From positions 1 through 42,508 of the forward strand of contig NZ_WFLI01000045.1 in assembly GCF_009208555.1 (NCBI RefSeq): a DNA stretch of 42,508 bases, written 5' to 3'. Within the stretch, counting starts at the first letter, position 1. Each line of letters opens with the position of its first letter. The position numbers and the translations under genes are program-made. Under the pieces are notes generated by a model that was not told the origin of the DNA, did no database searches, and worked only from the letters and a program-made list of their open reading frames with translations. The stretch comes from Janthinobacterium violaceinigrum (GTDB lineage: Bacteria; Pseudomonadota; Gammaproteobacteria; Burkholderiales; Burkholderiaceae_D). This document shows, one piece after another, positions 1-8,838 of this stretch.

Positions 1-63
1 CAGCACCAGGCATGCTGCCTGCTGTTTGAACTCAGGGGAAAACGTGCGTCTTTGCTTGCTCAT
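1..63 (-). CDS. IS3-family transposase OrfA, N-terminal fragment
   Basis: The first 21 residues are visible, beginning MSKQRRTFSPEFKQQAA. This is the usual start of the helix-turn-helix OrfA of IS3-family elements (transposase_8/HTH_Tnp_1 type), which binds the terminal repeats and is fused to the DDE integrase OrfB by programmed frameshifting. The start is the ATG at 61-63; the rest lies left of the window. Family assignment rests on the RRxFSxEFKxxA signature, so it is firm at family level but not at subgroup level. Confidence 0.7.
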   Translation of the reverse strand, partial: MSKQRRTFSPEFKQQAACLVL

Positions 64-127
64 CAAACACCTCTCCATGGCGAGCATTCTCGCCTAAATC
101 AGTGTCCGGGTACATTAAACCACTACA
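1..127 (-). mobile_element. Left end of an IS3-family insertion sequence (cut by the window)
   Basis: The minus strand reads from a probable terminal end starting TGTAGTGG at 127, through a short leader, into the first codons of an IS3-type OrfA at 63. Only this end lies inside the window, so the second terminal repeat and the target-site duplication cannot be checked. The boundary at 127 is inferred from the TG-starting end and is approximate. The element borders a gene-poor stretch and an island with two recombinase genes, a setting where insertion sequences often accumulate. Confidence 0.65.
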
Positions 128-340
128 AAGTGATGCGGTCAGGTTGGCCATTTGGCGCTGGGCGCCATAGAAGCGAGTCCACACGAAACCTGATTAGAGC
201 CACGAACGAACAACGCAGACGCGCGAGGCTGCTGCGCAGCGGCAGCAGTTGGTCGCTTCGGAGAGGGCCAAGCCGCTAGGCCCAGCCCTTCGAATCCCCC
301 CTCGCCCCGCAGGGGGCGTGCTTCTCTTCGCGGACAGACG

Positions 341-374
341 AAAGAAAAAGCTACCCGAGGGTAGATTTTTCTTT
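341..374. terminator. Bidirectional terminator-like hairpin
   Basis: CTACC at 351-355 pairs with GGTAG at 360-364 over the loop CGAG. The flanking A-rich arm (341-349) pairs with the T-rich arm (366-374), giving about 14 bp with one mismatch and a U-tract on either strand. It could end transcription leaving the IS element or arriving from the restriction-modification side. Confidence 0.5.
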
Positions 375-376
375 TT

Positions 377-389
377 GAGAGGGGGATTC
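377..389. other. Candidate distal attachment site (13-nt copy of tRNA-Ser 3' end)
   Basis: GAGAGGGGGATTC here is identical to 13926-13938 inside the 3' part of the tRNA-Ser gene next to the P4-type integrase, and in the same orientation. P4-type integrases recombine within tRNA 3' ends and leave a short direct repeat at the far end of the element. The identity stops exactly at 13 nt on both sides and is G-rich, so coincidence or a dispersed genomic repeat remains possible. Confidence 0.35.
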
Positions 390-519
390 CCATCATGGCT
401 AAAAACGTGTATGAATAGCCGATTTCGATGGATACTAACTTAAAGAGTACCCTCAACAATACCCTTACCAAGAATTTTCCCACCGGCACCATAAATTAGT
501 GCAAAAAAAATATTCATTC

Positions 520-574
520 GAGTCAAGGATTGAAAATCCCTGTGCCAGTGGTTCGATTCCGTCCAGAGCCACTA
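520..574 (+). pseudogene. Degenerate 3' half of a tRNA-Phe gene
   Basis: The segment aligns with tRNA-Phe from the end of the D stem onward. It has an anticodon arm with loop TTGAAAA (530-536, anticodon GAA), a T arm with loop TTCGATT (552-558), an acceptor 3' strand at 564-570, and CTA where CCA would be expected. Both the anticodon stem and the T stem carry a mismatch, and no 5' half precedes it, so it is not a functional tRNA. Such fragments are typical of the distal attachment site of an element that integrated into a tRNA-Phe gene. Confidence 0.6.
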
Positions 575-1080
575 AGAACACACGTCGACAAACACCAAAC
601 CATGTAAGTCGGCATTTTTATTTGTAGACAGAAAGTCCTTCTGTCCGGTCCATTTCCGGCACCGACACAGCCATCGCGTGGACAACTCAAAGCCCACAAG
701 CCTCACGTCTCATCAGCCCCTAGCTTTCAAACACGGTCCAAGAAATTCTCGGGTGCAATTAGCAGCCTCGACAACGCAAGTGCTACGCTTTTCATAAATA
801 CATTACTCGCGGCAATACTGCAAGCCTTGATCCGAATAGGGTTTTGACGGATTCTGCTTGGTTCGCGCAACGAGGATCGATTCCGGTGATTTTGTATGGT
901 GCCACTATGACCAATACGCAACTCGCATTCGTAGCTCACCCGTCGAAAGATCCAATGCTAGCCGGCACAATTAACGAGTGTATTGGGAAAGCGCTTGCAA
1001 GATGGAAGCGCCCCAGTACCAACTATGGAAATTCAATGACATTGCGGGAACATCGCTCATTTCTCTAATTATTGAAATCC

Positions 1081-4000
1081 TCAATGCATTATCGCCGATT
1101 GCATCTGCTTTTGAACGTACTGGTAAATCACGTCGGCGCACACTTCGATGTCTTCGCTGGAGTATTCATCAGGCATCCCTTCCAACATCCGGTCAATAAT
1201 CGCGGCCTTCATTTTCGCTTGAATTGCAGCCCTGTCGCGCAAGTCGCCCATCTCGTACCGACGGGTCTCAACTGTCTGCATCAGATCCTGGGCGACTTTT
1301 TTAATCTTCTGAATATCACCTTTAGTGATACTTGCATTATCTTTCGATAGCAGATCAAACAGGGCCAACTCCTTTTCGCTCTTGAATCCTTCGCGTACGT
1401 AACGCTGCTCCTCTTGATCGAGTGAATCATGCAGTTTCATTAAATCTTCAAAGACTTTCTGAATTTCGGCGTCGTCCTTGTCCTTGTTGTACTCAGCAAT
1501 AATGTCTTGGTAGCGCTTATAGAGGTCAATCCGGCTCGGATTCTCTGCCATCATTAGATCTAAACGGGCTTGAATTCGCTCCTGCAAAGTCAGCACAACC
1601 GTTTCCTTAAAAGGCGACTTGGCAAACTCAACCCGAAGACGCTCAAAATCAATGCGCGACAAGTCGTATTGTTTGGACATTTGATTGAGGCGCCCTCTCG
1701 GAGTGACTTCCAATGACGCGTCGATGACACCACGAATCTCTTGCATGATCGCGGTTATATCCACTTTTGGCTTTGGCTTTTGTAGTAGGTTATAAATTGC
1801 CGAGATTGCATTTTCTTGCGGCTCGTACTTGAACACTCCTGGATTCGGGAAAAGACCACGGAAGCGATCGAAAACATCTTCGGCCAACACCTGAAAAGTC
1901 TTCTTACACTCGGCAGAGGCGCTCACCGCGTTCTGCGCATTCAACAACTCCGCCCACGTCTCCTCGCCCTCTTCAGCTCTTACTAAGGCATCAAGATCAA
2001 AGCCGACTATGGCCAAGTGCGCCCGGACCTTATCAATGGAATTAGAATATTCAGCCAGTGCTTGGTCTTCGTCGAACAAGGGATCGGCCGGTGTGCCTTT
2101 GTCGCCCTGAGCATAGGTGGCGAGAGCTTTGCGCAGGCTCTTGAGCATGCCGTTGTAGTCAATGATTAGGCCGTTCTTCTTGTTCGCAGCGACACGGTTA
2201 ACCCTGGCAATGGCCTGCATCAGTGTATGCCCCTTCATGGGTTTGTCTAGATACAAGGTGGCTAGTGCTTTCACATCAAAACCAGTCAACCACATGGCGC
2301 AAACTACGGCGATGCGGAACGGATGTTTGCCATCTTTAAAACACTCATCAACGGCCTTGCCGTTGATCCCCTTAACCAATATCTCACGATATGGCCTCAC
2401 ATCAATCCCGTCTGCGGCGAAATCCTTAATTTCGTTTTGCTCAGGACTGAAAACCGGGTGAATCTGCGTATCAGCCATCCACGCAATCTGCGCGCGTAAA
2501 CGGGCTACGAAAGCAGTCTCAGGCTTTCCTACCTTCGCGAAGTATTCCTCTTCATTTTGAAGTCTGCCTTGCAATTGAATCCGCTTGGCTAGCCATTTTC
2601 CCTTGATCCGCTCCGCCATCTTGGCACAAGTAATTTTGTCAATACAGACCAACATTGCCTTGGCATTGCCACCGTACTTCGGCGTCGCGCCTAGCTTTAC
2701 GGGCGACTCCATAAGACGCCAGCGCTGGTGATAATGCTCGACAAAGTCTGTCGCCACATCGTTCAAGTGGGTGTCTGACGTAAAAACCGGATACTCACGA
2801 GCTAATTCACGGTAAAGCTTTTCCTCCTGTTCCTCGGTGAGTTCGCCGTCAGAACGGGCTGCGTCGATGCGCGCCTCAATGCGCTTATTCAGATCCGGGT
2901 CGACGATGCGCAACTTCTCGCCACGGTTCTCGTAGTACAACGGCAAAGTCGCTCCATCTGCCACTGCTCGTTGAAAATCATAGACGGACACGTAAGGACC
3001 GAACACCTTCTCGGTCTCATGCTGCTCTCTACCGTCAATCAACGGTGTCCCCGTGAAGGCCATAAAAGTCGCACTATTGAGCGCCATACGCATCTGAGTA
3101 GCCAGCCGACCGTATTGCGTGCGGTGCGCTTCGTCAGACAATACAATGATGTCGCGCCGAGTTGTCCAAGGTTCGGCCACTCGCTTGCGGAACTTGTGGA
3201 TCAAGCTGAACACGTAACGGCGGTTTTCATCACGCAGTAACCGTTCCAGTCCTTCGGCGCCAGTGGCCTTATCGCCCTTGTTGGTCGAAACCCCGCAGCC
3301 GACAAAAGTTGTGTAAATCTGATCGTCTAACTCTTTGCGGTCTGTCAGCAATACAAAGGTGTAGGCTGCCGATACTTTTCGGTGCACTTTCTGGCAGAAG
3401 AACAACATTGAATAGCTTTTCCCACTCCCTTGAGTGTGCCAGAATACCCCCAGCTTTCCTGCCAGCACGTCGGCATCTCCAGCTTGCAGCTTGGCGATAG
3501 CCTTGTTGACACCCAAATACTGATGATTGCGTGCAACCACCTTCAGCATGTGCTCTTCGCTGCCGTCGAATAAAGTGAAGTTCTCAAAAATATCCAGCAA
3601 TGCACTCTTGTTACACATGCCACGCAACAAGATTGGGAGAATGGGCTTCAGCGGAGACTCATCGTGCTTCGGTGCTGGGTCCGTGTCGTCTTCATTCAAA
3701 CGCTTCCAGCGGTAGAAGTGATCCCATGTACTGCTAATGGAACCAAAACGAGCATCTAGCCCGTTCGAGACGATAACTAGCGCATTGTAATGAAACAAAT
3801 GCGGAATCGTATCTTTGTAATCGTTGTAGTTGTCGTCGAACGCGGCCTTCAGCCCCTTGTCGTGCCGCTTAAGTTCTATGAAAACCAGCGGAAGCCCATT
3901 GACGAAGCCAATAAGATCACAACGCCGCCTAAATGGGCCGCTTTGCACCCATAGTTCGCGTACCACCAGGAAGTCATTAGCCTCTGGCGCATTGAAATCT

Positions 4001-4380
4001 ATCACTGTGATGTGCACATCCTCCACCGCATTGCCGCCAAGCGATTTCAAGGTGATGCCATCACGCATCATCCTCCATTTGGCTTCATTATGTTGCAAGA
4101 GTGTCTTAGTCGGGTCCGCATCCAATAACTGATCTCGTGCAATTGCCAACTGGGATCGCCCGTCAGGCGTCGCTGCCAGTTCCGAGTTCAGTTTCGCCAA
4201 TGCCGCATCTAGTGCTCGTACAAGTACGACCTGAGTCGCATCTTTGCGGCCAAGTAGGGATGTTGCGCCAAAGGTTTCTGCGTTGAAGGCATAGACTGAG
4301 CGCCAATCAAGGTTATCCTCGAACAGCTTGGCTGCGGGTTCCTGAATATTGTTGTCTTCTGAGTAATCTGCGCACGCCAT
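1081..4380 (-). CDS. hsdR: Type I restriction enzyme, R (endonuclease/translocase) subunit
   Basis: This is the motor and nuclease subunit of a type I restriction-modification complex (R2M2S). It pulls DNA past the bound complex using ATP and cleaves at a distance. The 1099-residue length is normal. An N-terminal PD-(D/E)xK nuclease is seen around residue 167 (FIELKR). The helicase motor follows, with Walker A HTQGSGKS near residue 315, a DEAH box (LSDEAHRTQYG) near 415, AFTGTP (motif III), and a late QAIARVNR motif VI. The start at 4380 is chosen because AGGAGA lies eight bases upstream; an in-frame start 36 nt earlier has no such site. It is the last gene of the hsdM-hsdS-hsdR operon, 19 nt after hsdS. 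No strong terminator is visible after its stop. Confidence 0.95.
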   Translation of the reverse strand: MACADYSEDNNIQEPAAKLFEDNLDWRSVYAFNAETFGATSLLGRKDATQVVLVRALDAALAKLNSELAATPDGRSQLAIARDQLLDADPTKTLLQHNEAKWRMMRDGITLKSLGGNAVEDVHITVIDFNAPEANDFLVVRELWVQSGPFRRRCDLIGFVNGLPLVFIELKRHDKGLKAAFDDNYNDYKDTIPHLFHYNALVIVSNGLDARFGSISSTWDHFYRWKRLNEDDTDPAPKHDESPLKPILPILLRGMCNKSALLDIFENFTLFDGSEEHMLKVVARNHQYLGVNKAIAKLQAGDADVLAGKLGVFWHTQGSGKSYSMLFFCQKVHRKVSAAYTFVLLTDRKELDDQIYTTFVGCGVSTNKGDKATGAEGLERLLRDENRRYVFSLIHKFRKRVAEPWTTRRDIIVLSDEAHRTQYGRLATQMRMALNSATFMAFTGTPLIDGREQHETEKVFGPYVSVYDFQRAVADGATLPLYYENRGEKLRIVDPDLNKRIEARIDAARSDGELTEEQEEKLYRELAREYPVFTSDTHLNDVATDFVEHYHQRWRLMESPVKLGATPKYGGNAKAMLVCIDKITCAKMAERIKGKWLAKRIQLQGRLQNEEEYFAKVGKPETAFVARLRAQIAWMADTQIHPVFSPEQNEIKDFAADGIDVRPYREILVKGINGKAVDECFKDGKHPFRIAVVCAMWLTGFDVKALATLYLDKPMKGHTLMQAIARVNRVAANKKNGLIIDYNGMLKSLRKALATYAQGDKGTPADPLFDEDQALAEYSNSIDKVRAHLAIVGFDLDALVRAEEGEETWAELLNAQNAVSASAECKKTFQVLAEDVFDRFRGLFPNPGVFKYEPQENAISAIYNLLQKPKPKVDITAIMQEIRGVIDASLEVTPRGRLNQMSKQYDLSRIDFERLRVEFAKSPFKETVVLTLQERIQARLDLMMAENPSRIDLYKRYQDIIAEYNKDKDDAEIQKVFEDLMKLHDSLDQEEQRYVREGFKSEKELALFDLLSKDNASITKGDIQKIKKVAQDLMQTVETRRYEMGDLRDRAAIQAKMKAAIIDRMLEGMPDEYSSEDIEVCADVIYQYVQKQMQSAIMH

Positions 4381-4399
4381 ATTGTTTCTCCTCTTTCGT

Positions 4400-5545
4400 T
4401 CAGAGGGTAAATTCACCCGACATTATTTTTGGCAACAGTGCGTTACGAGCAGCTTGCAACCCTACTTCCTGCCGACCAAGATTTTTCACTTGATCGAATA
4501 GCGGCGTTACAGTTTGTTCAAAAAGCTCTAATGCTTCATCGCTTGGACGCAGGACTGGTAGCGAATATGCATAAGTCCTATTTAACCCAGGTACTGCTGT
4601 ATCGCTACTAACGAACGGCTGTGATTCCAGGAGTAAATAGTTGTAGTAAGTGGCTTGGGCACCATCGACGTAATACACTGTATCAATCGGAAAGCAGCTC
4701 GTCGCCGAGTAATAGACGCTGCCCACATTGCCTTTTCTTCCGACTATAATTGCAGAACCATTGACAAGAGCATGATTGTTGGCCCCAACAATTCCGCTGG
4801 ACCCATAGACCGGAATATCACCCGCGATACGAACTGAGTCTTTTAAAGATTTCCCATAATTTAGCGTGACCAGATCACCCAAGTTGCAACTTGCCCAGCC
4901 GATCGGCAGACCACTACCTTTGACTTCAGCACCAGGGCAGCGTAGATTCACAAACCATTCACGGTAAAGCATGCGTACAGCTTCTTCAAGCAAAGCAATT
5001 CGGCGCTGGTTAGTTTCAATCAAATGGTCGTAGCGGACAATGAAATCGACAATTCGATCTTGCTCGTCGATGTTTGGCAATCTGAACTCAAAGCTTGCAA
5101 TGTCCTTGCCGCTGATATGAGGAATGTTTGCGCCAGTCGTGATGCGATCAATGTGCGCAAGGAAACTAGGGGTCGATAGAACATAACGCAAATAATTTGT
5201 TTTCGCCTTTTCGGAAATACCTCTGATTCGAGTCACACGCTGCACGAGCAGACTTGGTAAGTCCTCATCCCTAATCCAAGCGAGCTTAAGCCCGCCGCCC
5301 ACAATAGGGCGATCCATTGCAAGGATCACATCATCTTTTTGCAAATGATAGCGTACCAAGTCGTCATAAGCATCATTACGCCATTTTTTTGCCTTTTCTC
5401 CCCAGCGAATGAATCCTTGCTGTACATTGTCGCCACGTACCAAATAGATGCCGTCCTCAGAGTTGTCGAGAAACTCTTGACTCTTAAAGGCAAAGCCCGA
5501 CATCATATCTGCAACATCGCCTAGCCTGACAAGCTGCCCCATCAT
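4400..5545 (-). CDS. hsdS: Type I restriction-modification specificity subunit
   Basis: HsdS recognises the bipartite DNA target for both methylation and restriction. The 381-residue protein shows the expected two-half layout. A first target-recognition domain spans roughly residues 1-170, then a conserved helical spacer (LLEEAVRMLYREWFVNLRCP) around 180-205, a second target-recognition domain, and a closing helix ending ARNALLPKIMSGEFTL. The halves differ in sequence, so an asymmetric target is expected; the target itself cannot be read from the sequence. The ATG overlaps the hsdM stop in ATGA, which implies translational coupling and matched M and S levels. Both halves look intact, and no inverted-repeat or second hsdS copy that would suggest phase-variable shuffling is present in the window. 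Confidence 0.93.
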   Translation of the reverse strand: MMGQLVRLGDVADMMSGFAFKSQEFLDNSEDGIYLVRGDNVQQGFIRWGEKAKKWRNDAYDDLVRYHLQKDDVILAMDRPIVGGGLKLAWIRDEDLPSLLVQRVTRIRGISEKAKTNYLRYVLSTPSFLAHIDRITTGANIPHISGKDIASFEFRLPNIDEQDRIVDFIVRYDHLIETNQRRIALLEEAVRMLYREWFVNLRCPGAEVKGSGLPIGWASCNLGDLVTLNYGKSLKDSVRIAGDIPVYGSSGIVGANNHALVNGSAIIVGRKGNVGSVYYSATSCFPIDTVYYVDGAQATYYNYLLLESQPFVSSDTAVPGLNRTYAYSLPVLRPSDEALELFEQTVTPLFDQVKNLGRQEVGLQAARNALLPKIMSGEFTL

Positions 5546-7800
5546 TCGTCCATCTCGGCGAAAACATCCTGGATCTTGGTTGCGAGAATATTTGCTAAGT
5601 CATTTAGTTCAGCTAAGTCGGCGTGAATCTCCTTCATCCGAAAAATAAATGCCTCACCTTCATCGTCACTTTGGCTAACATGCGCCACGCCTACATAGCG
5701 CCCTGGCGTCAATGAATAGTCGCTGTCTTCGATTTCTTTTTTCGTCACAGCCTTGCACAGCCCTGGCACGTCGTCATACAAACCGTCCGGAAAGCGACTT
5801 ATCAGCCAGTGCCCTTGCGCAATGAAGTAACTGGCTCGCTTGATCGCTTCTAGTCCCTGATCGTGCAGTGTAGGTTTTTCGCGCTTCTTCGCATCATGAG
5901 GAAGCAATGCTTTTTTAGCATTTCTCGCCACATCGGCGGCAAAATTTTGCCAATGGCGCGCTCTCAATGTTTTTTCTGCAATATCTAACACTTTCAGCCA
6001 GCACTTATGCCGTACCTCCAAGACGGCGAGTGCCGCTTTCAGTGACGGACTGATCGTCTCAATCTGGTTCTGTAGCGACCTGCGCTCTGCAAAAGTGCTG
6101 CTTGGCGAGAGGCCTGCGATTGCTTGTTGTATAGGTTGGATACCTGCCAACGCCGCTTCCAATGCAAAGCCCCAGCCTTCGGCAAGCTTGTCCAACTTTA
6201 TGAGCTCGGTCCGATAGATTTCCACCGCCTCATCGGTGATGCAATGTTCATCCCCTAATCTATCGCGCACCGTATTAATAATTGCTGCATCTGCGGTCGT
6301 CTGGCCAAAGTTACGCAGCGCTTGGCTCAGCAAGTTAACTTGCTGCTCGTCACTGGCGAATCGTTCTGGGAGCTGTGACAAATACTGCCCGGCCCTAATT
6401 TGGTAGCTGGCCAATAGTGCCGTGAATTTCTCGTGCTCTCCCCGGTAAAGCCAAGTAATCGCACTGAGGTTGAGAAGCTGTTCGTCGGTGAAAACGTGGG
6501 AGCGCGCCGATACCACCGTGTATACATTGCGGGCATCAATCATCAGCACGGTGTCTAGCAAATCGTCAGGCTTGCCTTTATCGAAAAACCACAAAGCACA
6601 TGGCAAGGTGCGCGTGTAGAAGAACTTCGGCCCGATTGACATCATCACATCCACATGTCCGGTTTCCACCAACTTCTGCCGGATTTCCTTGTCCTTATTT
6701 CCGGCATCCGAGGCACTAGAGGCCATCACGAAGCCTGCGCGGCCACTCGCGTTCAAGTAGCTATAAAAGTATTGAATCCAAAGACTGTTGGCATTGGAGA
6801 TGGTTTCACCGTCGCCATTATTCTTGCCCTTGGATTTTCCAGCGACGCCGGGCAAACCAAAGGGCAACCGTCCGGTCTGGTTTTCGCCGACTTGACTCTT
6901 GATCTTGGCAACCTGGACGCCATCAACATTGAAAGGTGGGTTTGCCATGACGAAGTCGCAAGTACCCAGCAGTTGGTGGTGGTCTTCATAGAAGGTATTG
7001 CCAATGCGAATGTTGCCCTCCAGCCCATGCACGGCCAAGTTCATACGGGCTAGCTTGCTGTTCAGGTCAGCTTTCTCTTGGCCATAAAACGTGATATCGA
7101 TGTCGTTCGTGTTTTTGTGACAAACCTCTTCGATGAAGTGGCCTGTTTGCACGAACATACCAGCTGAGCCGCATGCTGGATCAAGTACCATGCCGTGGTC
7201 TGGCTCGATCACATTCACGATCATGCGCACGAGGCTTGGCGGCGTAAAGAATTCACCGCCCTCTTGAGCACCGCTTTGTGCAAACTGGTTCAGAAAATAT
7301 TCGTAAATACGACCAAAGACATCACCCTTGGCTGTCTGCAACGCGGGGCGGTTGAATATCTTGATAAGCTCGGCGAGCAAGTCCTGCTCAAGCCCGAGAT
7401 AGTCCTTCGGCAACGCGCCCTCAAGGAGCTTCTGCCCCTTTTGATCTGTCACAGAATCTTCGATAGCTATCATGGCGTCACGGATAGCCGCTCCAACATT
7501 TGTGCCAGCTGGCAGCGCGGCCAAGTAGTCGTATCTAGCTGATTCTGGAAGGTAAATGGCGGCCTTACTCTGAAAACCAAGCTTGAGGCGATCCTCACGC
7601 AAAGCACCCGTGGCGCGGGCTGGTACTGCTTTTAACACTTCAGGCAATAGGTCATTAAAGCGCGTGGTGGCGTGACGCAAGAAGATCAGACCTAGCACAG
7701 GCATAGAGTACTCGCTGGCCGTGAGCTTGGAATTGGCGCGAAGTTGATCGGCGGCTTCCCATAGGTCGTCTTCAAGTAGTTTAAGTTCTTGGTAATCCAT
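5542..7800 (-). CDS. hsdM: Type I restriction-modification DNA methyltransferase subunit
   Basis: HsdM methylates adenine in the target recognised by HsdS. The N-terminal helical domain (HsdM_N) is followed by the N6-adenine methyltransferase fold, with SAM-binding motif I (LDPACGSAGMF) near residue 208 and the catalytic NPPF motif (VMANPPFNVDG) near residue 287. At 752 residues it is longer than the roughly 500-residue EcoKI type. The extra C-terminal 250 residues are largely helical and probably contact HsdS or HsdR, an arrangement known in other type I families. AGGAA lies upstream of the ATG at 7800. The helix-turn-helix gene at 7920-8117 precedes it by 119 nt in the same orientation and may regulate it. 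Confidence 0.95.
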   Translation of the reverse strand: MDYQELKLLEDDLWEAADQLRANSKLTASEYSMPVLGLIFLRHATTRFNDLLPEVLKAVPARATGALREDRLKLGFQSKAAIYLPESARYDYLAALPAGTNVGAAIRDAMIAIEDSVTDQKGQKLLEGALPKDYLGLEQDLLAELIKIFNRPALQTAKGDVFGRIYEYFLNQFAQSGAQEGGEFFTPPSLVRMIVNVIEPDHGMVLDPACGSAGMFVQTGHFIEEVCHKNTNDIDITFYGQEKADLNSKLARMNLAVHGLEGNIRIGNTFYEDHHQLLGTCDFVMANPPFNVDGVQVAKIKSQVGENQTGRLPFGLPGVAGKSKGKNNGDGETISNANSLWIQYFYSYLNASGRAGFVMASSASDAGNKDKEIRQKLVETGHVDVMMSIGPKFFYTRTLPCALWFFDKGKPDDLLDTVLMIDARNVYTVVSARSHVFTDEQLLNLSAITWLYRGEHEKFTALLASYQIRAGQYLSQLPERFASDEQQVNLLSQALRNFGQTTADAAIINTVRDRLGDEHCITDEAVEIYRTELIKLDKLAEGWGFALEAALAGIQPIQQAIAGLSPSSTFAERRSLQNQIETISPSLKAALAVLEVRHKCWLKVLDIAEKTLRARHWQNFAADVARNAKKALLPHDAKKREKPTLHDQGLEAIKRASYFIAQGHWLISRFPDGLYDDVPGLCKAVTKKEIEDSDYSLTPGRYVGVAHVSQSDDEGEAFIFRMKEIHADLAELNDLANILATKIQDVFAEMDE

Positions 7801-7919
7801 TAAGTTCTATTTCCTGCAATGAGTAGTTCGCCCTGAAGTACGTGTCGGGTTAAAAAATTGGGAATACGCGGCCTACGAAAAAACGCTCGCATGAAGCCAA
7901 CCCACTGGCTCTGCCATTG

Positions 7920-8117
7920 TTATTCTTCGACCATAGTCTTGCTCTCGTCGGCGCCGCCAGACTTAACCCATGTATCAACTTCGACACGCTGAAACTTCCA
8001 GAATCGGCCTACTCGATGCGCGGGCATCCTCTTCTTAGAAATCCATGCATAGACGGTATCCTTGCCAATTCCAAGGTGTTCAGCAATTTCCTCAACCGAC
8101 AACCAACGATCTGACAT
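7920..8117 (-). CDS. Small helix-turn-helix DNA-binding protein (excisionase/MerR-like)
   Basis: This 65-residue protein has the layout of the helix-turn-helix 17 / excisionase family: MSDRWLSVEEIAEHLGIGKD, then TVYAWISKKRMPAHRVGR with a wing, and FWKFQRVEVDTWV. Proteins of this family bind DNA as regulators or recombination directionality factors, and they often sit just upstream of type I hsd operons. It starts at an ATG preceded by AAGGCGAC. A perfect 6-bp inverted repeat at 8145-8159 lies 28 nt ahead of the start and could be its own operator. Two jobs are possible, regulator of hsdMSR or excision factor for the island; the position in front of hsdM favours the first. Confidence 0.8.
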   Translation of the reverse strand: MSDRWLSVEEIAEHLGIGKDTVYAWISKKRMPAHRVGRFWKFQRVEVDTWVKSGGADESKTMVEE

Positions 8118-8144
8118 GACGTCGCCTTTTCAAATTACAAAATA

Positions 8145-8159
8145 TTCCATACTGGAATG
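8145..8159. promoter_or_regulatory. Operator-like inverted repeat upstream of the HTH gene
   Basis: ATTCCA TAC TGGAAT is a perfect 6-bp inverted repeat with a 3-nt centre, placed 28-42 nt before the start of the small helix-turn-helix gene. Size and position fit autoregulation by a dimeric regulator. No experimental support is visible. Confidence 0.4.
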
Positions 8160-8838
8160 ATGATCCCACAGTCTCCGGCCACATGCAAATAAGATTAGAG
8201 CAATTTAGAACTGAGTAGACTTGATTTAACCAAATTTAGACCAGTCCTGCATACACCCAGTGACATCAATTCCATTTTTTCGAATACGTGATTACGACTG
8301 TTGAACACAACCAAATCCCAAAACCCTGTAAATGCCTTCGGACTTTCACCTCGACGCAGAAAAATGAGGAATCAACAACGATAGACATCACGGCAAAACC
8401 GACCTAGCAGTGGTCAAGCAAAGACACCAACACACGTTCGGCTAGTACACGAATCAACAACGCAGGCGCAATGGCTATCAAGCAAACCTTGCTACCGCGC
8501 AGCCTGGATCTGGCCTCCTCACTCAAGTACCGACGCTGACCGATCTGCGACACCCAACGTCAGCTCATTGAATCCCCATGACGGCGAAGTCATGATTTCT
8601 TTCTTTCTGAAGCATCAACCTACAACAGAAGATCAGCATAACAAAGACAAGCTCTACGGATACATCACCGACGATTCCGGAATCATCAATGCCCGCCGAC
8701 GCGACCATGCAAGATATCGCCATCCCACAATCGTTCTGGCTGCTCAAGGACAGCACCATCTGCCACGCCCTTGCGTTTAGGGCGAAGGTCTGAGATGTAC
8801 ACAGCTGCTTCAGACCGGCTTCCGAACTGCCCCAGCTA
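8160..8838. other. Gene-free stretch upstream of the hsd region
   Basis: About 680 bases without a supportable gene. Codon-like stretches on the plus strand around 8590-8780 are interrupted by stops and have no ribosome-binding site, so they may be a decayed gene. No tRNA, IS end or strong terminator is apparent. Confidence 0.4.

Larger units (their letters stand above)
128..1080. other. Gene-poor island edge with remnants
   Basis: I see no convincing gene in these 950 bases. The stretch holds a GC-rich hairpin at 303-318, a long A/T-flanked hairpin at 341-374, a 13-nt copy of the tRNA-Ser 3' end at 377-389, a degenerate tRNA-Phe 3' half at 520-574 and a 7-bp hairpin at 627-645. A plus-strand reading frame at 844-1068 has no ribosome-binding site and no recognisable domain. 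The mixture of tRNA debris, IS end and hairpins fits a boundary where elements have repeatedly inserted. Confidence 0.5.

Noticed and set aside
139..492. 117-aa minus-strand frame near the left edge
   Set aside because: No ribosome-binding site; it spans two hairpins and the 13-nt tRNA-Ser copy, and has the look of translated intergenic repeat.
520..574. Functional tRNA-Phe
   Set aside because: The 5' half is missing, both remaining stems have mismatches, and CCA is replaced by CTA.
844..1068. 74-aa plus-strand frame beside the hsdR end
   Set aside because: Some protein-like composition but no ribosome-binding site and no recognisable domain; at best a gene remnant.
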